Shown in pieces: positions 1-9,208 of a DNA stretch of 36,729 nt; positions within the stretch are counted from its first letter, which is position 1, and every line of letters starts with the position of its first letter. The DNA lies in the NCBI GenBank assembly GCA_044349205.1, contig JBIKRJ010000003.1, forward strand, positions 1 through 36,729, in the 5' to 3' direction. The position numbers and the translations under genes are program-made. Under the pieces are notes generated by a model. The model did not search any database and was not told where the DNA came from. It was given only the letters and a program-made list of their open reading frames with translations. Origin of the DNA: UBA9547 sp044349205 (GTDB taxonomy: Bacteria > Bacteroidota > Bacteroidia > Cytophagales > UBA9547).

Positions 1-3000
1 GGGTGCCCCCATTGGTCACCGTCACCCCACTGTTGATTGTAAATTTGGCACCTGAGGTCACATTTAGGTATTTATTACCTGAAGAACTTATGCCCAAGTC
101 AGAAGCCTGCACCACTCCTGTGGCAGAGGTATTGGCAATTTCCAACTGTCCAAAGGTTCCTGCCCCAGAGATAGTCTGCGCAGAAGAAGTGTTAGATAAA
201 CTTATTTTACCCGACCCGGTAGAAGAGTGTACCCCGCCATTTGTGACATTGCCTTTGACACTCACGGCAAAGCCACCATCAGCGAGGGTTCCTGATGTGA
301 TACTCAAATCACCGTTTACTGTGGTATTAGCGGTGATGGTACCTGTTTTTGCCGCACCGTTCATGGTCAAATGGTGGTATGTAGAACTGCTTGGGTTTTT
401 CACGTTGGCAGTATTGGTGTAAATCACCGTATTTGGGCTTGCACTAGCCGTCAACGTAGGGGCAATATCACCTGTGCCCCCATACGTGAAGGAAGCATTC
501 GCTGCATTCACAAAAGTTCCGGCACCAGTAAGGGAAGTGCCTACGGTCAAGGTGCCATTGTTAGTGAATGTACCTGACGTCAACAAGAGAGTGGGTATCG
601 ATGCCGTCACACCTGAATTCAATTGGGCGCCTTGCGCATCGTTCAATTGAAGTATGACATTCGTACTGTTGGGTGTATAGGTGCTGCTCGAACCCGATAT
701 TTGGTGTACAGCCGAACCACCACTCAATATCAATCGGTTAGCCGCATTGTTTGAGGCATTGAAAGTTCCGTTGTTGATGAGATTACCTTTCAAAGTATAG
801 GTACCTGCACCACCAAACCTTAGCGTACAACCGCTTCCAATGGTAAGATTGCCTGCAATACCCGTGTTGCTACCACCATTGTACGACAATGAAGTACTAG
901 TCCCGCTCAGTTTAAGACTTGGGAAAGAAGCAAAATTGACATTGGTATAGGTGTAAGCGTAATTACCATAAAAATCCATGGTACTTGTCGCATCCAAACT
1001 TTGCGTATTGTCGGTAAAACCTGAAACAATCGCAGTAGTAGAAGTCCCAATTTTGAAAATACTGTTGGCTTCCATGGTCAGCCTTGGAGTTCCTCCTTGC
1101 AAATCCCAAGCGAAACCACCGTCGTCAAATGTGCATCCATTTTTTATGGTCACAGAGGTCTTGAAATTTTGCGTACCGGCTGAGGTGTAGGTTTGTGCAG
1201 TTCCCCCGAAAGACACTTGGCAGCCAAAGTTCATGCCACTGGGAATGGTTTGGCCAGTATTCAGCAATAATTGGGAAGAGGAACTACAATTTGCAAAAGT
1301 ACCAGAAGTGACACTAAAGGTACCAGGATTGCTGATGGTCATGATGGCATTGGCATTGAGCGCAAAATTTCCTCCCACGGTCAACAAATTGCGAATTGTC
1401 CAATTACCACTATAGGTACCATTGGCAGTGGTAGTAGTGAGCCTATACACGCTCAAACCGCCAGGGCTTGCCGCAGCGTTAAAAGTACCAGCATCGAGGG
1501 TAGTATAGATACTGTTCGAATTATCGACTTGGGCTGTTGTCGTATTGCTGTTTGTAAGACTTACTGCATTGGCAAAAGAAATATTGGCACTTTTGCCTGC
1601 AGTGCCCGTCCATGTACCCGTGGCGGAAATCGTGACAGGACTGCCATTGAAACGAATGGCATTCGTCGCTGTTGCATTGCCATCTATTCTAAATGTACCT
1701 CCGTTGGGTACTGTGTAGGCATTGGTAATCACCAGCAAGTTTTTGTCAGACCCATTGTCGAAATCACCTATTCGCAACTGACCTGCCGTATGGGTAAGTG
1801 TTGCAATGGTGGTGGTCCTTGCAGCAACCGAACCCGCACTTTGTATCACCGCCCCTTGTGCGTCATCTAATTCTAGTTTAGCGAACGAATTGTTTCCTGT
1901 ACTCGAAGTAGTAGTCACAACGTGCTCTTGTGAACCACCATTCAAATATATCTTACCAGCACCCGAGTGCGTACCGTTGTTTGTTACGTTACCTTTCACC
2001 GTAGCCGTAAAGCCACCATCTGCCAATGTGCCAGCACTGATTGTCAAATCACCGTTTATGGTAGCATTAGCTGCCAAGGTTCCAGTCTGTCCAGACTTGT
2101 TTACAATCAGGTGATGATAGGTAGTACCGTAAATTTGCTGAGCACCTGCCGTCGAACCAAATGTAACAGTATTTGGCGAGGCTGTGGCTACCAAAGTACC
2201 AGTACCTGCAAAGGTGTTACAATTCAGGTTTAAACTTGCATTGGTACCGTTGGTCAAGGTTTTGCCAGCGGCAATCGTCAGCGTAACCCCAGTGATAGCT
2301 GCAGAACCTACCGTGAATGTGCCATTGTTGGTGAAATTGTCGTTGATGTTTACCCCGACAGCCCAACCGCCTGAAGCCCCATTGATAGTGAAAGAAGCTC
2401 CGCTATTGACAGTATAAACACCGCTAATGGTGATGGTGCTTGCTTGGTTGACTTGGACCGCAGTGGAGCCAGAAAAAGTTTTGTCTGTTCCCGCAAAAGT
2501 AAATGAACCAAAGTTCAAGTTTCCTCCAAAACTTCCAGCACCCGACACGTTACCATTTACCGTGAGCCCATATCCGCCTGCTGGGTTCACGATGCTGGTG
2601 CCATTGGTCAGCGTTATGTCGTTGCAGGTGCGGCTAGCATCCAAGGTTACGGTGAAACCAGTGATGACTACATTGTCGGTTGCACCTGGGAATACCCCTG
2701 AACTTACGGCGGAACCACCTGCAGAAAGAGACCAGGTCGTGTTTGTTCCCCAGTTGCCAGAAGCGATAGCGTAATAGGTTGGGGTAGCTATTATGGTTTG
2801 AGTCCCCCCTGCTGTAATGCTACCCGATTTGGATCCTGAAGCAAAAGTAAGGTTGCTTGTGGTCATCGATGAAACTGCCACTGTATTGCTTGTAGTAGCA
2901 CCGCTTGGCACATCTACTGTAATCCAAAAATACCCTGTGGTACTGAAAGTGATACTTTGTGACAATCCGGTAAAGGAATAACTGCCCGCCGAACCGGCCG

Positions 3001-6000
3001 TAACACTGGAACCTATCTGAACGGCCGAACTCAAGGTGGCAGATGAACTATTGAACCATAGTTTGAATGTAGTCAAATCGGTGCCTGTGGCAGTACCTGT
3101 GGTAGTAAAATCTACTTGTGTAAGTGTCGCATTGTTGGCAGATGATAAAGCTATTTGAAAAGCAGACAAGGCATTTTTGGACGAACCTTTGGAAAGATTT
3201 CCTGCCCCAATTTGACTTGGAGAAGACAAGGTAATAACCGGTGCTGTTGCAATGATTGTCTGGGTACCTCCTGCCGTGGCACTGCCCGACTTTGTTCCAA
3301 CCGCAATTGTAAAATCTGAACTGGTCATGGCAGAAACTACTATGGTGTTGGATGGCGTGGCTCCAGTTGTTATATCGGCCGTTATCCAGAAAAAACCAGT
3401 TGCGCCACTGTTGATAACTTGGGTAAGACCGGAGAAAGAGCGTGAGCCAGACCCTAGGCTAGTAGTAATGTCACTTCCTATTTGTGAAGCTGTGCTTAAA
3501 TTGTTGGATGAATTGTACCAAAGTTGGTATTTGGTAATATCGGCGGCGGTATTAGTAGTGGTAAAAGTGACAGAATTTAAGGTAGCATTGGCTACTGTTA
3601 CAGCCAATTGGAAAGCAGACAAAGCATTTTTGGTTGTGTTTTGTCCGACATTCCCTGCCGACACCTGACCTGGGGAAGATAATACCACGGTAGGTCCAAC
3701 TATGGTTTGAGTACCACCTGCGGAAGCAGAGCCTGATTTTGTGCCGCTTGCTGTGATATTGCTTGTAGTAATGGCTGAAACGACAAGTGTATTGGCGGGG
3801 GTTGCAGAACTGGCAATGTCAGCCGTTATCCAGAAATTTCCTGTTGTACCCACAGAAATAGCTTGCGTAAGGCTTGTGAAAGAGCGTGATCCAGCACCTG
3901 TATTCGATGTAATGCTACTTCCTATTTGACTCGCAGAACCAAATGTAGCAGAAGTGCTGTACCAAAGCTTGAAGTTTGTAATATCAGACGAAGTGGCGGT
4001 TCCAGTTGTGGTAAAATCTACTTGTGTGACGGTAGTACTAGCTGTGGTGACCGCCAGGGAAAAATTATAGACTTGGTTGTTTGTGCTTGCCGTAGCAATA
4101 CTGGCGGCCGCAACCGCAGGGTTAGAAGATGAAAGCGCCAAAGCTGGGGTTGCAATCGTCTGCGTTTCACCCGCAGAAGCAGTACCCGACTTAGTTCCCA
4201 GTGTCAGGGTAATGTCGCTAGTGGTCAGTGCAGAAACGGCGAGGGTATTTCCTCCTGTTGCCCCACTGGCTATGTCGGCTGTTATCCAGAAATTACCCGT
4301 TACACCATTGGCAATGGACTGAGACAATCCAGTGAAGGAGCGGGTACCTGCTCCAGTGCTGCTGGTAATGTTACTCCCAATTTGACTAGCTGAGGCAAAA
4401 GTGGCGGAAGTGCTGTACCAAAGCTTAAAGTTGGTAATGTCCGATGAAGTAGCAGTTCCCGTAGTGGTGAAGGAGATTTGCGAAACGGTAGTATTGGCTG
4501 AAGTGACTGCAAGTGAGAAATTGTACACCTGATTGTTGGTAGTACCCGTTGCAATACTGGCTGCTGCAACTGCGGGGTTGGAAGAGGAGAGTGCCACGGA
4601 AGGGGTTGCTAAAATAGCATTGGGAATAAGTTCTCCAGTTCCTGTAGCATACTTAGCCGACCAATTATCTGTTCCATCGAAAAAGTTAATCATGGCTAGT
4701 TCACCTGCTGATAATGTACCGTTACTGCCCACAATTACTTTACCAGCAGAACCTGTTGTAGAAGAACCATATCCAGAAGCGCCCGTCCATCCCGTGATGA
4801 CTAGGCTGCCAGACCACGTACCTGTTTTGCCGTTAAAGGTCAGAGTGTGAGCACCCGTCCCCAAAGCGATAGTGGCAGTACCATTTAGGAATAAATTTGC
4901 AAATGTTTGAGTAAAGCCAGTTGTTGCCCCTGTTCTGAGCGTTCCACCTGTGAAAGTAAAGGGGGAAGAACTCGAAATTTTATTGGCAGCTGCCAATTGC
5001 AATGTACCGGCTGAAACGGTAGTTGTGCCAGTGTAAGTGTGCGTGCTGGCTGCCCCTATATTGTAAATACCTGTTCCTGACTTGGTCAAGCTCAAATTGG
5101 CATACACACCTGCTGTGTTACCATCATTGGCACCACCGCTGGTGGCGGTCGCATTTCCGTCGTTGATGGTAAGTGTACCGTTGGAAGTTTGACCAGCGCT
5201 GGTAACTCCTGCTGTCAACGTAATCCCAGACGTTCCTGTTATGGAAACATTGCCACCTACCGAAGTACCAGTGCCTACCCTGTTGCCTGCCGTGGTGGTA
5301 TAAGTGGGGGTACCGCTACTGGAAACCGTATTGCCAGAGATTGTAATGGCTCCACCAGAACCCCCATTCGAATTACCACCACTGCCGTTTCCACCTGTAG
5401 TTGTGATGTTATTAGCGGCCAACGATACCAACCCAGTCGTAGAGGTGATAGAAACCGCACCGCCAGCCGAACCAGCATTGGTTCCGCCTGCGTTAGCACT
5501 TGTGGTAGAAATGGCCCCACCAATTGTTACATTTCCATTGCCTGATATAGTGACTGAACCACCAGCCCCCGAGGTTCCGCCGTTTGAAGTACCTTGCGCG
5601 GTGATTGCCGCTGTAGTCACAGTACTTGATGTAGAAGTAATACTTACAGTACCAGCACTTCTTCCTGCTTGACCAAAAGACATAGTTCCACCCGAAGTAG
5701 TGATGGCACCCACAGAAACCGCCCCGCTGGAAGGTGCTGTGTTGTTTATATTTACATTGCCACCATCATTTCCTGTGCCACTGCTTCCGTTACCACCTCC
5801 TGAGGTATTGATTGTGGAAGAAAAAGTAACCGTACCGGATGCATTGACTGTGACGGCACCACCTTTTCCAGAAGTCCCCGAACCGTTGCTGTTACCTCCT
5901 ATACAGCTCACTGCACCCGTTACACTCACATTTCCGGAAGTGGCGGTCAATGTCAAATTGCCACCATTGTTACCAGATCCGCTGTTGCCATTTGCTGCTC

Positions 6001-7846
6001 CGAAAGTGTTAATGGTAGATGAAATGGCTATGTTACCAGAAGCAGCACTGATACTCACATTTCCGCCACTACCAGCAAGGGCTGTGCTGGTCGCAGTTCC
6101 ACCATTAGAAGCAATACTAGTAATCCCTGTCACTGCCCCACTTGTGGATGTAATACTTATAGCGCCACCATTCCCACCGGTGTTGGTCGATACCCCATTA
6201 CCACCACTGTTACCGCCAGTAGAAGATATGCTACCAGAAAAAGTAATTGAACCAGGAGCAGAGATTGTGACCCCCCCTCCCGCTGCACCAGCTGAGGCAC
6301 CAGAACCAGCACCGCCATTGTTGGTTATGGAGGTAATGCTCAAAGTAGTACTGGTGCCCGATATATTTATGTCTAATGCACCTCCAGCACCACCATTGTT
6401 ACCTGCCGTTGCTCCCGAACCTCCACTTTGCGAACCATTTGAACTTACCGTGCCAACCGATACCGTAGAAGAGGCAATGGTTGATTTTATTGTTACGCTT
6501 CCCGCATTGCAGCCTGCAGATACACCCGCCACAGAACCTCCAGTAGTGGTAATGTTACCTATTGCAATGCTACCGCCTGTAGTACTGTTAATGATAATGT
6601 TACCACCTGTACCACCACCACCCGTGTTGTTATTGTTAGTGCCACCCACCGCAGTTAAGACCGGTGTTCCCGAAATGTTTCCCGACGGTGCATTCAAGGT
6701 GATGGATCCCGCATTTCCTCCTTTGGCTGAAGAAGTTGCCGAACCACCTCCCACATTTATAGTGGGACTTGAAGTAAAAGAGATGTTTCCGCCCGAGTTG
6801 GTAACACTTACTGCTCCACCAGGATTTGTGTTGTTGGTTGATGCTGCGCCATTTGTATTGTTTCCACCGGTGGATGTGAGGGCAGACAAGGTGACTGTTC
6901 CACTAGTACTGTTGGTTAGCGTGATGTTGCCTGCAGCACCAGGGGTAAAAGTATTAACTGCAGCACCACCCGAACTGGCAATAGTTCCTGTAAACGTAAT
7001 ACCTGTTGCTGCCGATATACTTATTGCACCACCCGAACCACCATTGGCACCCGAACCACCATTGCCAGCACCACCCGATGCTGTTATGGCTGTTCCTGAT
7101 ACAGAACCCGCAGTAGAGGTTAGTGAGACTGCACCTCCACTTCCAGCAACACCACCCGCACCAGAAGAATTTGCGCTACCCGTTGTGGTTATAGCTGCAG
7201 TCAAAGAAATGTTTCCTGTGCTTGTGGTCATGGTAACTGCACCAGAGGCACCATTGGCTACAGCCGAACTAGCTGCACCTCCTGATGTAGTGATTGTGCT
7301 GGAACCGGTTCCAGAAATGCCAGTACCAGCCGAATAGACAATGTTATAGCCTGGTCTGGTTGCAGTGGTGGCGGCTCCAGTGAGTGATGTTGTTATATTG
7401 TTGCCTATAGTAATGCTACCGCTAGCAGTAATCTTAAAAGTAAATTGGGTGGAAGAAGGGTTGGTTGTTGAAATATTGTTTGAAATGGTCACGTTACCAC
7501 TTCCTCCGCAGCTGGAACATGTAGTCACAATCTCTACACTACCCTGGGTAACACCTGTACCATTCAGCCGATTGGTAAGTTCTGTAAGGTTTACTACCGC
7601 ATTGTTGGCAGATGGAGTAAACGTGTAATATCCAGAAGTTACCCCACCCAACGAACTCCAGCCTCCATTGGCAGTAGAACCAGTACTTATGGTAACATTT
7701 GCTTGTGCAAACAATTTTGATGTACCAAAAGCGAAGCATAAAAAGCCCACCATTACCCACCGTATCGTACAAGTTGTTCTTTCGCTATGGCAGTAAATTG
7801 ATTTGGAAAAAATTCCTTTTTTAACTAATGATAAATAATTTTTCAT
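1..7846 (-). CDS. Giant secreted beta-strand-repeat (adhesin-like) protein, 3' end outside window
   Basis: Reading the minus strand from the ATG at 7846, I found one open frame with no stop down to base 1, about 2,615 codons, so the C-terminus is missing. Residues 1-47 look like a signal peptide with a long N-region, a hydrophobic core (VMVGFLCFAFG) and a likely cut after SKLFA, before QANV. The mature part is almost entirely Thr, Ser, Gly, Asn, Ala and Val in short beta-strand-like repeats. In order it has a Gly-rich zone (about 7340-5200), an autotransporter-type beta-strand repeat (TTTVSAGTLQLAAANKI, near 5030-4970), four tandem ~152-residue repeats (4610-2785), a G8-like stretch (SGNWGTNTTWS to VTLDASRTC, near 2775-2620) and further beta-helix-like repeats. 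Secretion and a surface or biofilm role are inferred. A type IX sorting domain would be expected at the unseen C-terminus. The exact family is not recognised. Confidence 0.85.
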   Translation of the reverse strand, partial: MKNYLSLVKKGIFSKSIYCHSERTTCTIRWVMVGFLCFAFGTSKLFAQANVTISTGSTANGGWSSLGGVTSGYYTFTPSANNAVVNLTELTNRLNGTGVTQGSVEIVTTCSSCGGSGNVTISNNISTTNPSSTQFTFKITASGSITIGNNITTSLTGAATTATRPGYNIVYSAGTGISGTGSSTITTSGGAASSAVANGASGAVTMTTSTGNISLTAAITTTGSANSSGAGGVAGSGGAVSLTSTAGSVSGTAITASGGAGNGGSGANGGSGGAISISAATGITFTGTIASSGGAAVNTFTPGAAGNITLTNSTSGTVTLSALTSTGGNNTNGAASTNNTNPGGAVSVTNSGGNISFTSSPTINVGGGSATSSAKGGNAGSITLNAPSGNISGTPVLTAVGGTNNNNTGGGGTGGNIIINSTTGGSIAIGNITTTGGSVAGVSAGCNAGSVTIKSTIASSTVSVGTVSSNGSQSGGSGATAGNNGGAGGALDINISGTSTTLSITSITNNGGAGSGASAGAAGGGVTISAPGSITFSGSISSTGGNSGGNGVSTNTGGNGGAISITSTSGAVTGITSIASNGGTATSTALAGSGGNVSISAASGNIAISSTINTFGAANGNSGSGNNGGNLTLTATSGNVSVTGAVSCIGGNSNGSGTSGKGGAVTVNASGTVTFSSTINTSGGGNGSSGTGNDGGNVNINNTAPSSGAVSVGAITTSGGTMSFGQAGRSAGTVSITSTSSTVTTAAITAQGTSNGGTSGAGGSVTISGNGNVTIGGAISTTSANAGGTNAGSAGGAVSITSTTGLVSLAANNITTTGGNGSGGNSNGGSGGAITISGNTVSSSGTPTYTTTAGNRVGTGTSVGGNVSITGTSGITLTAGVTSAGQTSNGTLTINDGNATATSGGANDGNTAGVYANLSLTKSGTGIYNIGAASTHTYTGTTTVSAGTLQLAAANKISSSSPFTFTGGTLRTGATTGFTQTFANLFLNGTATIALGTGAHTLTFNGKTGTWSGSLVITGWTGASGYGSSTTGSAGKVIVGSNGTLSAGELAMINFFDGTDNWSAKYATGTGELIPNAILATPSVALSSSNPAVAAASIATGTTNNQVYNFSLAVTSANTTVSQISFTTTGTATSSDITNFKLWYSTSATFASASQIGSNITSSTGAGTRSFTGLSQSIANGVTGNFWITADIASGATGGNTLAVSALTTSDITLTLGTKSGTASAGETQTIATPALALSSSNPAVAAASIATASTNNQVYNFSLAVTTASTTVTQVDFTTTGTATSSDITNFKLWYSTSATFGSASQIGSSITSNTGAGSRSFTSLTQAISVGTTGNFWITADIASSATPANTLVVSAITTSNITASGTKSGSASAGGTQTIVGPTVVLSSPGQVSAGNVGQNTTKNALSAFQLAVTVANATLNSVTFTTTNTAADITKYQLWYNSSNNLSTASQIGSDITTSLGSGSRSFSGLTQVINSGATGFFWITADITTGATPSNTIVVSAMTSSDFTIAVGTKSGSATAGGTQTIIATAPVITLSSPSQIGAGNLSKGSSKNALSAFQIALSSANNATLTQVDFTTTGTATGTDLTTFKLWFNSSSATLSSAVQIGSSVTAGSAGSYSFTGLSQSITFSTTGYFWITVDVPSGATTSNTVAVSSMTTSNLTFASGSKSGSITAGGTQTIIATPTYYAIASGNWGTNTTWSLSAGGSAVSSGVFPGATDNVVITGFTVTLDASRTCNDITLTNGTSIVNPAGGYGLTVNGNVSGAGSFGGNLNFGSFTFAGTDKTFSGSTAVQVNQASTITISGVYTVNSGASFTINGASGGWAVGVNINDNFTNNGTFTVGSAAITGVTLTIAAGKTLTNGTNASLNLNCNTFAGTGTLVATASPNTVTFGSTAGAQQIYGTTYHHLIVNKSGQTGTLAANATINGDLTISAGTLADGGFTATVKGNVTNNGTHSGAGKIYLNGGSQEHVVTTTSSTGNNSFAKLELDDAQGAVIQSAGSVAARTTTIATLTHTAGQLRIGDFDNGSDKNLLVITNAYTVPNGGTFRIDGNATATNAIRFNGSPVTISATGTWTGTAGKSANISFANAVSLTNSNTTTAQVDNSNSIYTTLDAGTFNAAASPGGLSVYRLTTTTANGTYSGNWTIRNLLTVGGNFALNANAIMTISNPGTFSVTSGTFANCSSSSQLLLNTGQTIPSGMNFGCQVSFGGTAQTYTSAGTQNFKTSVTIKNGCTFDDGGFAWDLQGGTPRLTMEANSIFKIGTSTTAIVSGFTDNTQSLDATSTMDFYGNYAYTYTNVNFASFPSLKLSGTSTSLSYNGGSNTGIAGNLTIGSGCTLRFGGAGTYTLKGNLINNGTFNASNNAANRLILSGGSAVHQISGSSSTYTPNSTNVILQLNDAQGAQLNSGVTASIPTLLLTSGTFTNNGTLTVGTSLTGAGTFVNAANASFTYGGTGDIAPTLTASASPNTVIYTNTANVKNPSSSTYHHLTMNGAAKTGTITANTTVNGDLSITSGTLADGGFAVSVKGNVTNGGVHSSTGSGKISLSNTSSAQTISGAGTFGQLEIANTSATGVVQASDLGISSSGNKYLNVTSGAKFTINSGVTVTNGGT
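2785..4610 (-). repeat. Four tandem ~152-residue protein repeats inside the giant surface protein
   Basis: Four consecutive units run in coding order at about 4610-4154, 4153-3698, 3697-3246 and 3245-2785. Each begins with an LSSSNPAV- or LSSPSQIG-like segment and carries TTTGTATSSDITNFKLWY, SASQIGS, GSRSF, a GNFWITADIASGAT core and a SGSASAGGTQTI ending. Units 1 and 2 are nearly the same at most positions; units 3 and 4 are more diverged and share SAFQLAV and KNALSAF instead. This pattern suggests stepwise duplication with the first pair most recent. The fold is not recognised; an Ig-like or beta-sandwich module is a guess. Confidence 0.8.
5200..7340 (-). repeat. Gly/Ser/Thr/Asn-rich imperfect repeat zone of the giant surface protein
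   Basis: Roughly 700 codons consist of imperfect units of about 35-45 residues. Each alternates a strand-like part (ISITSTSG, VSVTA, ITFSGTI) with a Gly-rich turn (TSGGNGGSGG-like). This spacing is typical of right-handed parallel beta-helix secreted proteins. The biased composition also leaves the opposite strand free of stops over long stretches, giving artefactual Pro/Val-rich antisense frames, the longest at 5700-7337. Confidence 0.75.
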
Positions 7847-8202
7847 GTTAAAGGTGTTAATCTTTTCTTACTAAATAGTGTTTTGTATGCTGCCCTTTTA
7901 TCAGGTTTGAGCATGATTATTAGTCAGTTAAAAAATTAATATACACGTATTGTTATAAAAATGCTAAAAAATGAGCGAAAAGTATAATTCTTGGACATAC
8001 CTTTTGGTCTAAATTATGATGATTTTTCTCCAGTATTTTCTTGAAAACTTTATCAATCTAAAAATTACGCTTGTAATATGTTAGAAATTTTCATGTATTA
8101 TTAGGCGTGTTTTTATAATAAAATTTATTTCACCAATTGTTCAAATTTTCGAAGCGTTCTCCTTTTGCACTCCTCTAAAAAGAGGTATATACAAACTAGT
8201 TA

Positions 8203-8235
8203 ATTTACATTCTTAAGGGTCAATTTAATGTAAAT
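8203..8235. repeat. Perfect 9-bp inverted repeat, 15-nt spacer
   Basis: ATTTACATT (8203-8211) is matched by AATGTAAAT (8227-8235). The repeat sits mid-way in the divergent intergenic region, so it could be an operator or an RNA hairpin. Its AT-rich context makes chance occurrence plausible. Confidence 0.35.
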
Positions 8236-8318
8236 CAGAAGTTTATAATTTTTTCATGTTTTCAGGCAGTGTCTATTTCTTTCGCCTTCCCGAAAAATTC
8301 ATCCCAATTTTGGCCAAC

Positions 8319-8339
8319 TTCTTTTTCTAACAAAAAGAA
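8319..8339 (+). repeat. 8-bp inverted repeat just upstream of tatC
   Basis: TTCTTTTT (8319-8326) and AAAAAGAA (8332-8339) flank a 5-nt spacer. They could form a weak hairpin 56 nt before the tatC ATG. No function is assigned. Confidence 0.25.
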
Positions 8340-8395
8340 AGCAATTTTGTAGCTTGAAAAATCTTGTCAGTTTGTCAAAAAACACTTCAACCGAT

Positions 8396-9178
8396 ATGTC
8401 TTTCCTCGATCACCTCGAGGAACTTCGCGGCCACCTCATACGCTCTATTATTGCCATTTTGGCTTTTTCGGTTTTGGCTTTCGTCACTACCGACTTATGG
8501 TTTGGAAAAATCGTTTTGGGGCCTTCTAAAGTGGATTTTTGGTCATACAAGGGCCTTTGCTGGCTCGAACAACGGTTTTCTATTTCAGGATTGTGTATCC
8601 AAAAACTTGATTTTGTGTTGCAAAGTCGCCAAATGGCGGGGCAGTTTGTCATGCACATTACGTCCTCGCTCGTAGCCGGACTGGTACTTTCTTTTCCTTA
8701 TGTTTTTTGGGAATTGTGGCGTTTTATAAAACCCGGCCTTTACCAAAACGAAAAAACTGCAACGGGTGGTGTGGTATGGTATGTGAGCAGTTTGTTTTTA
8801 GTGGGCATCGCATTTGGCTATTTTGTGGTGGCACCTCTCTCTATCAATTTTTTGGCCAATTATAAATTGGATCCCAGCATCGTCAACCAGTTCGATGTGA
8901 CCTCCTATGTATCTACTCTCATCATGCTGGTATTGGGTTGCGGTTTTGTTTTTCAGTTGCCATTGGTCATTTTGTTGTTGGCAAAAGCTGGCATTGTATC
9001 CAGCGAATTTTTGAGGGCTTACCGCAAGCACGCTTTCATCATCATACTGATTACTGCCGCTTTCATTACCCCTTCGCCCGACATTCTTAGCCAGTTGCTT
9101 CTTGCCTTGCCTATGTACCTGTTGTACGAATTCAGCATATTGCTTGCCCTGAAAGAAGAAAAAGCAAATACTATTTGA
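8396..9178 (+). CDS. tatC: Sec-independent (twin-arginine) translocase subunit TatC
   Basis: Inner-membrane receptor subunit of the Tat pathway, which exports folded proteins with twin-arginine signals. The N-terminus MSFLDHLEELRGHLIRS is the conserved cytoplasmic start of the family. It is followed by hydrophobic segments, the conserved SFPYVFWELWRFIKPGLY block before the second periplasmic loop, and ITPSPDILSQLLLALPMYLLYE in the C-terminal half. The length of 260 aa is normal. The frame is also open from a TTG at 8354, which would add 14 residues (MKNLVSLSKNTSTD). I prefer the ATG at 8396 because the family motif begins there, but the TTG cannot be excluded. No tatA or tatB gene is visible nearby. 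Confidence 0.93.
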   Translation: MSFLDHLEELRGHLIRSIIAILAFSVLAFVTTDLWFGKIVLGPSKVDFWSYKGLCWLEQRFSISGLCIQKLDFVLQSRQMAGQFVMHITSSLVAGLVLSFPYVFWELWRFIKPGLYQNEKTATGGVVWYVSSLFLVGIAFGYFVVAPLSINFLANYKLDPSIVNQFDVTSYVSTLIMLVLGCGFVFQLPLVILLLAKAGIVSSEFLRAYRKHAFIIILITAAFITPSPDILSQLLLALPMYLLYEFSILLALKEEKANTI

Positions 9179-9184
9179 AAATGT

Positions 9185-9192
9185 TACTTTTG
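9185..9192 (+). promoter_or_regulatory. Candidate -7 promoter element (TACTTTTG) for the barrel gene
   Basis: Exact match to the Bacteroidota TAnnTTTG element, 16 nt before the ATG at 9209 and just after the tatC stop. No TTTG -33 box stands at the usual distance. Confidence 0.4.
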
Positions 9193-9208
9193 AAAAAAAT
9201 AACCTCGC

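Larger units (their letters stand above)
7847..8395. other. AT-rich divergent intergenic region
   Basis: This stretch of about 550 bases separates the giant surface-protein gene (minus) from tatC (plus). I see no convincing gene or RNA in it. It is very AT-rich and should hold both promoters. No perfect TAnnTTTG element was found for either gene; a near match (CAATTTTG, 8342-8349) lies upstream of tatC. It also contains a short hairpin (CCTCT/AGAGG, 8172-8185) with no T-run and the two inverted repeats listed separately. Confidence 0.6.

Noticed and set aside
3..2774. Several hydrophobic plus-strand frames over the start of the window
   Set aside because: They are shadows of the same giant minus-strand gene, which reads without a stop through the whole stretch.
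5700..7337. 545-codon Pro/Val/Ala-rich open frame on the plus strand
   Set aside because: It is the antisense of the Thr/Gly/Ser/Asn repeat zone. The biased codons of the minus-strand gene leave the opposite strand without stops; there is no plausible protein fold or start context.
8172..8185. CCTCT/AGAGG hairpin as a terminator
   Set aside because: The stem is only 5 bp, with no T-run on either side and no gene ending there.
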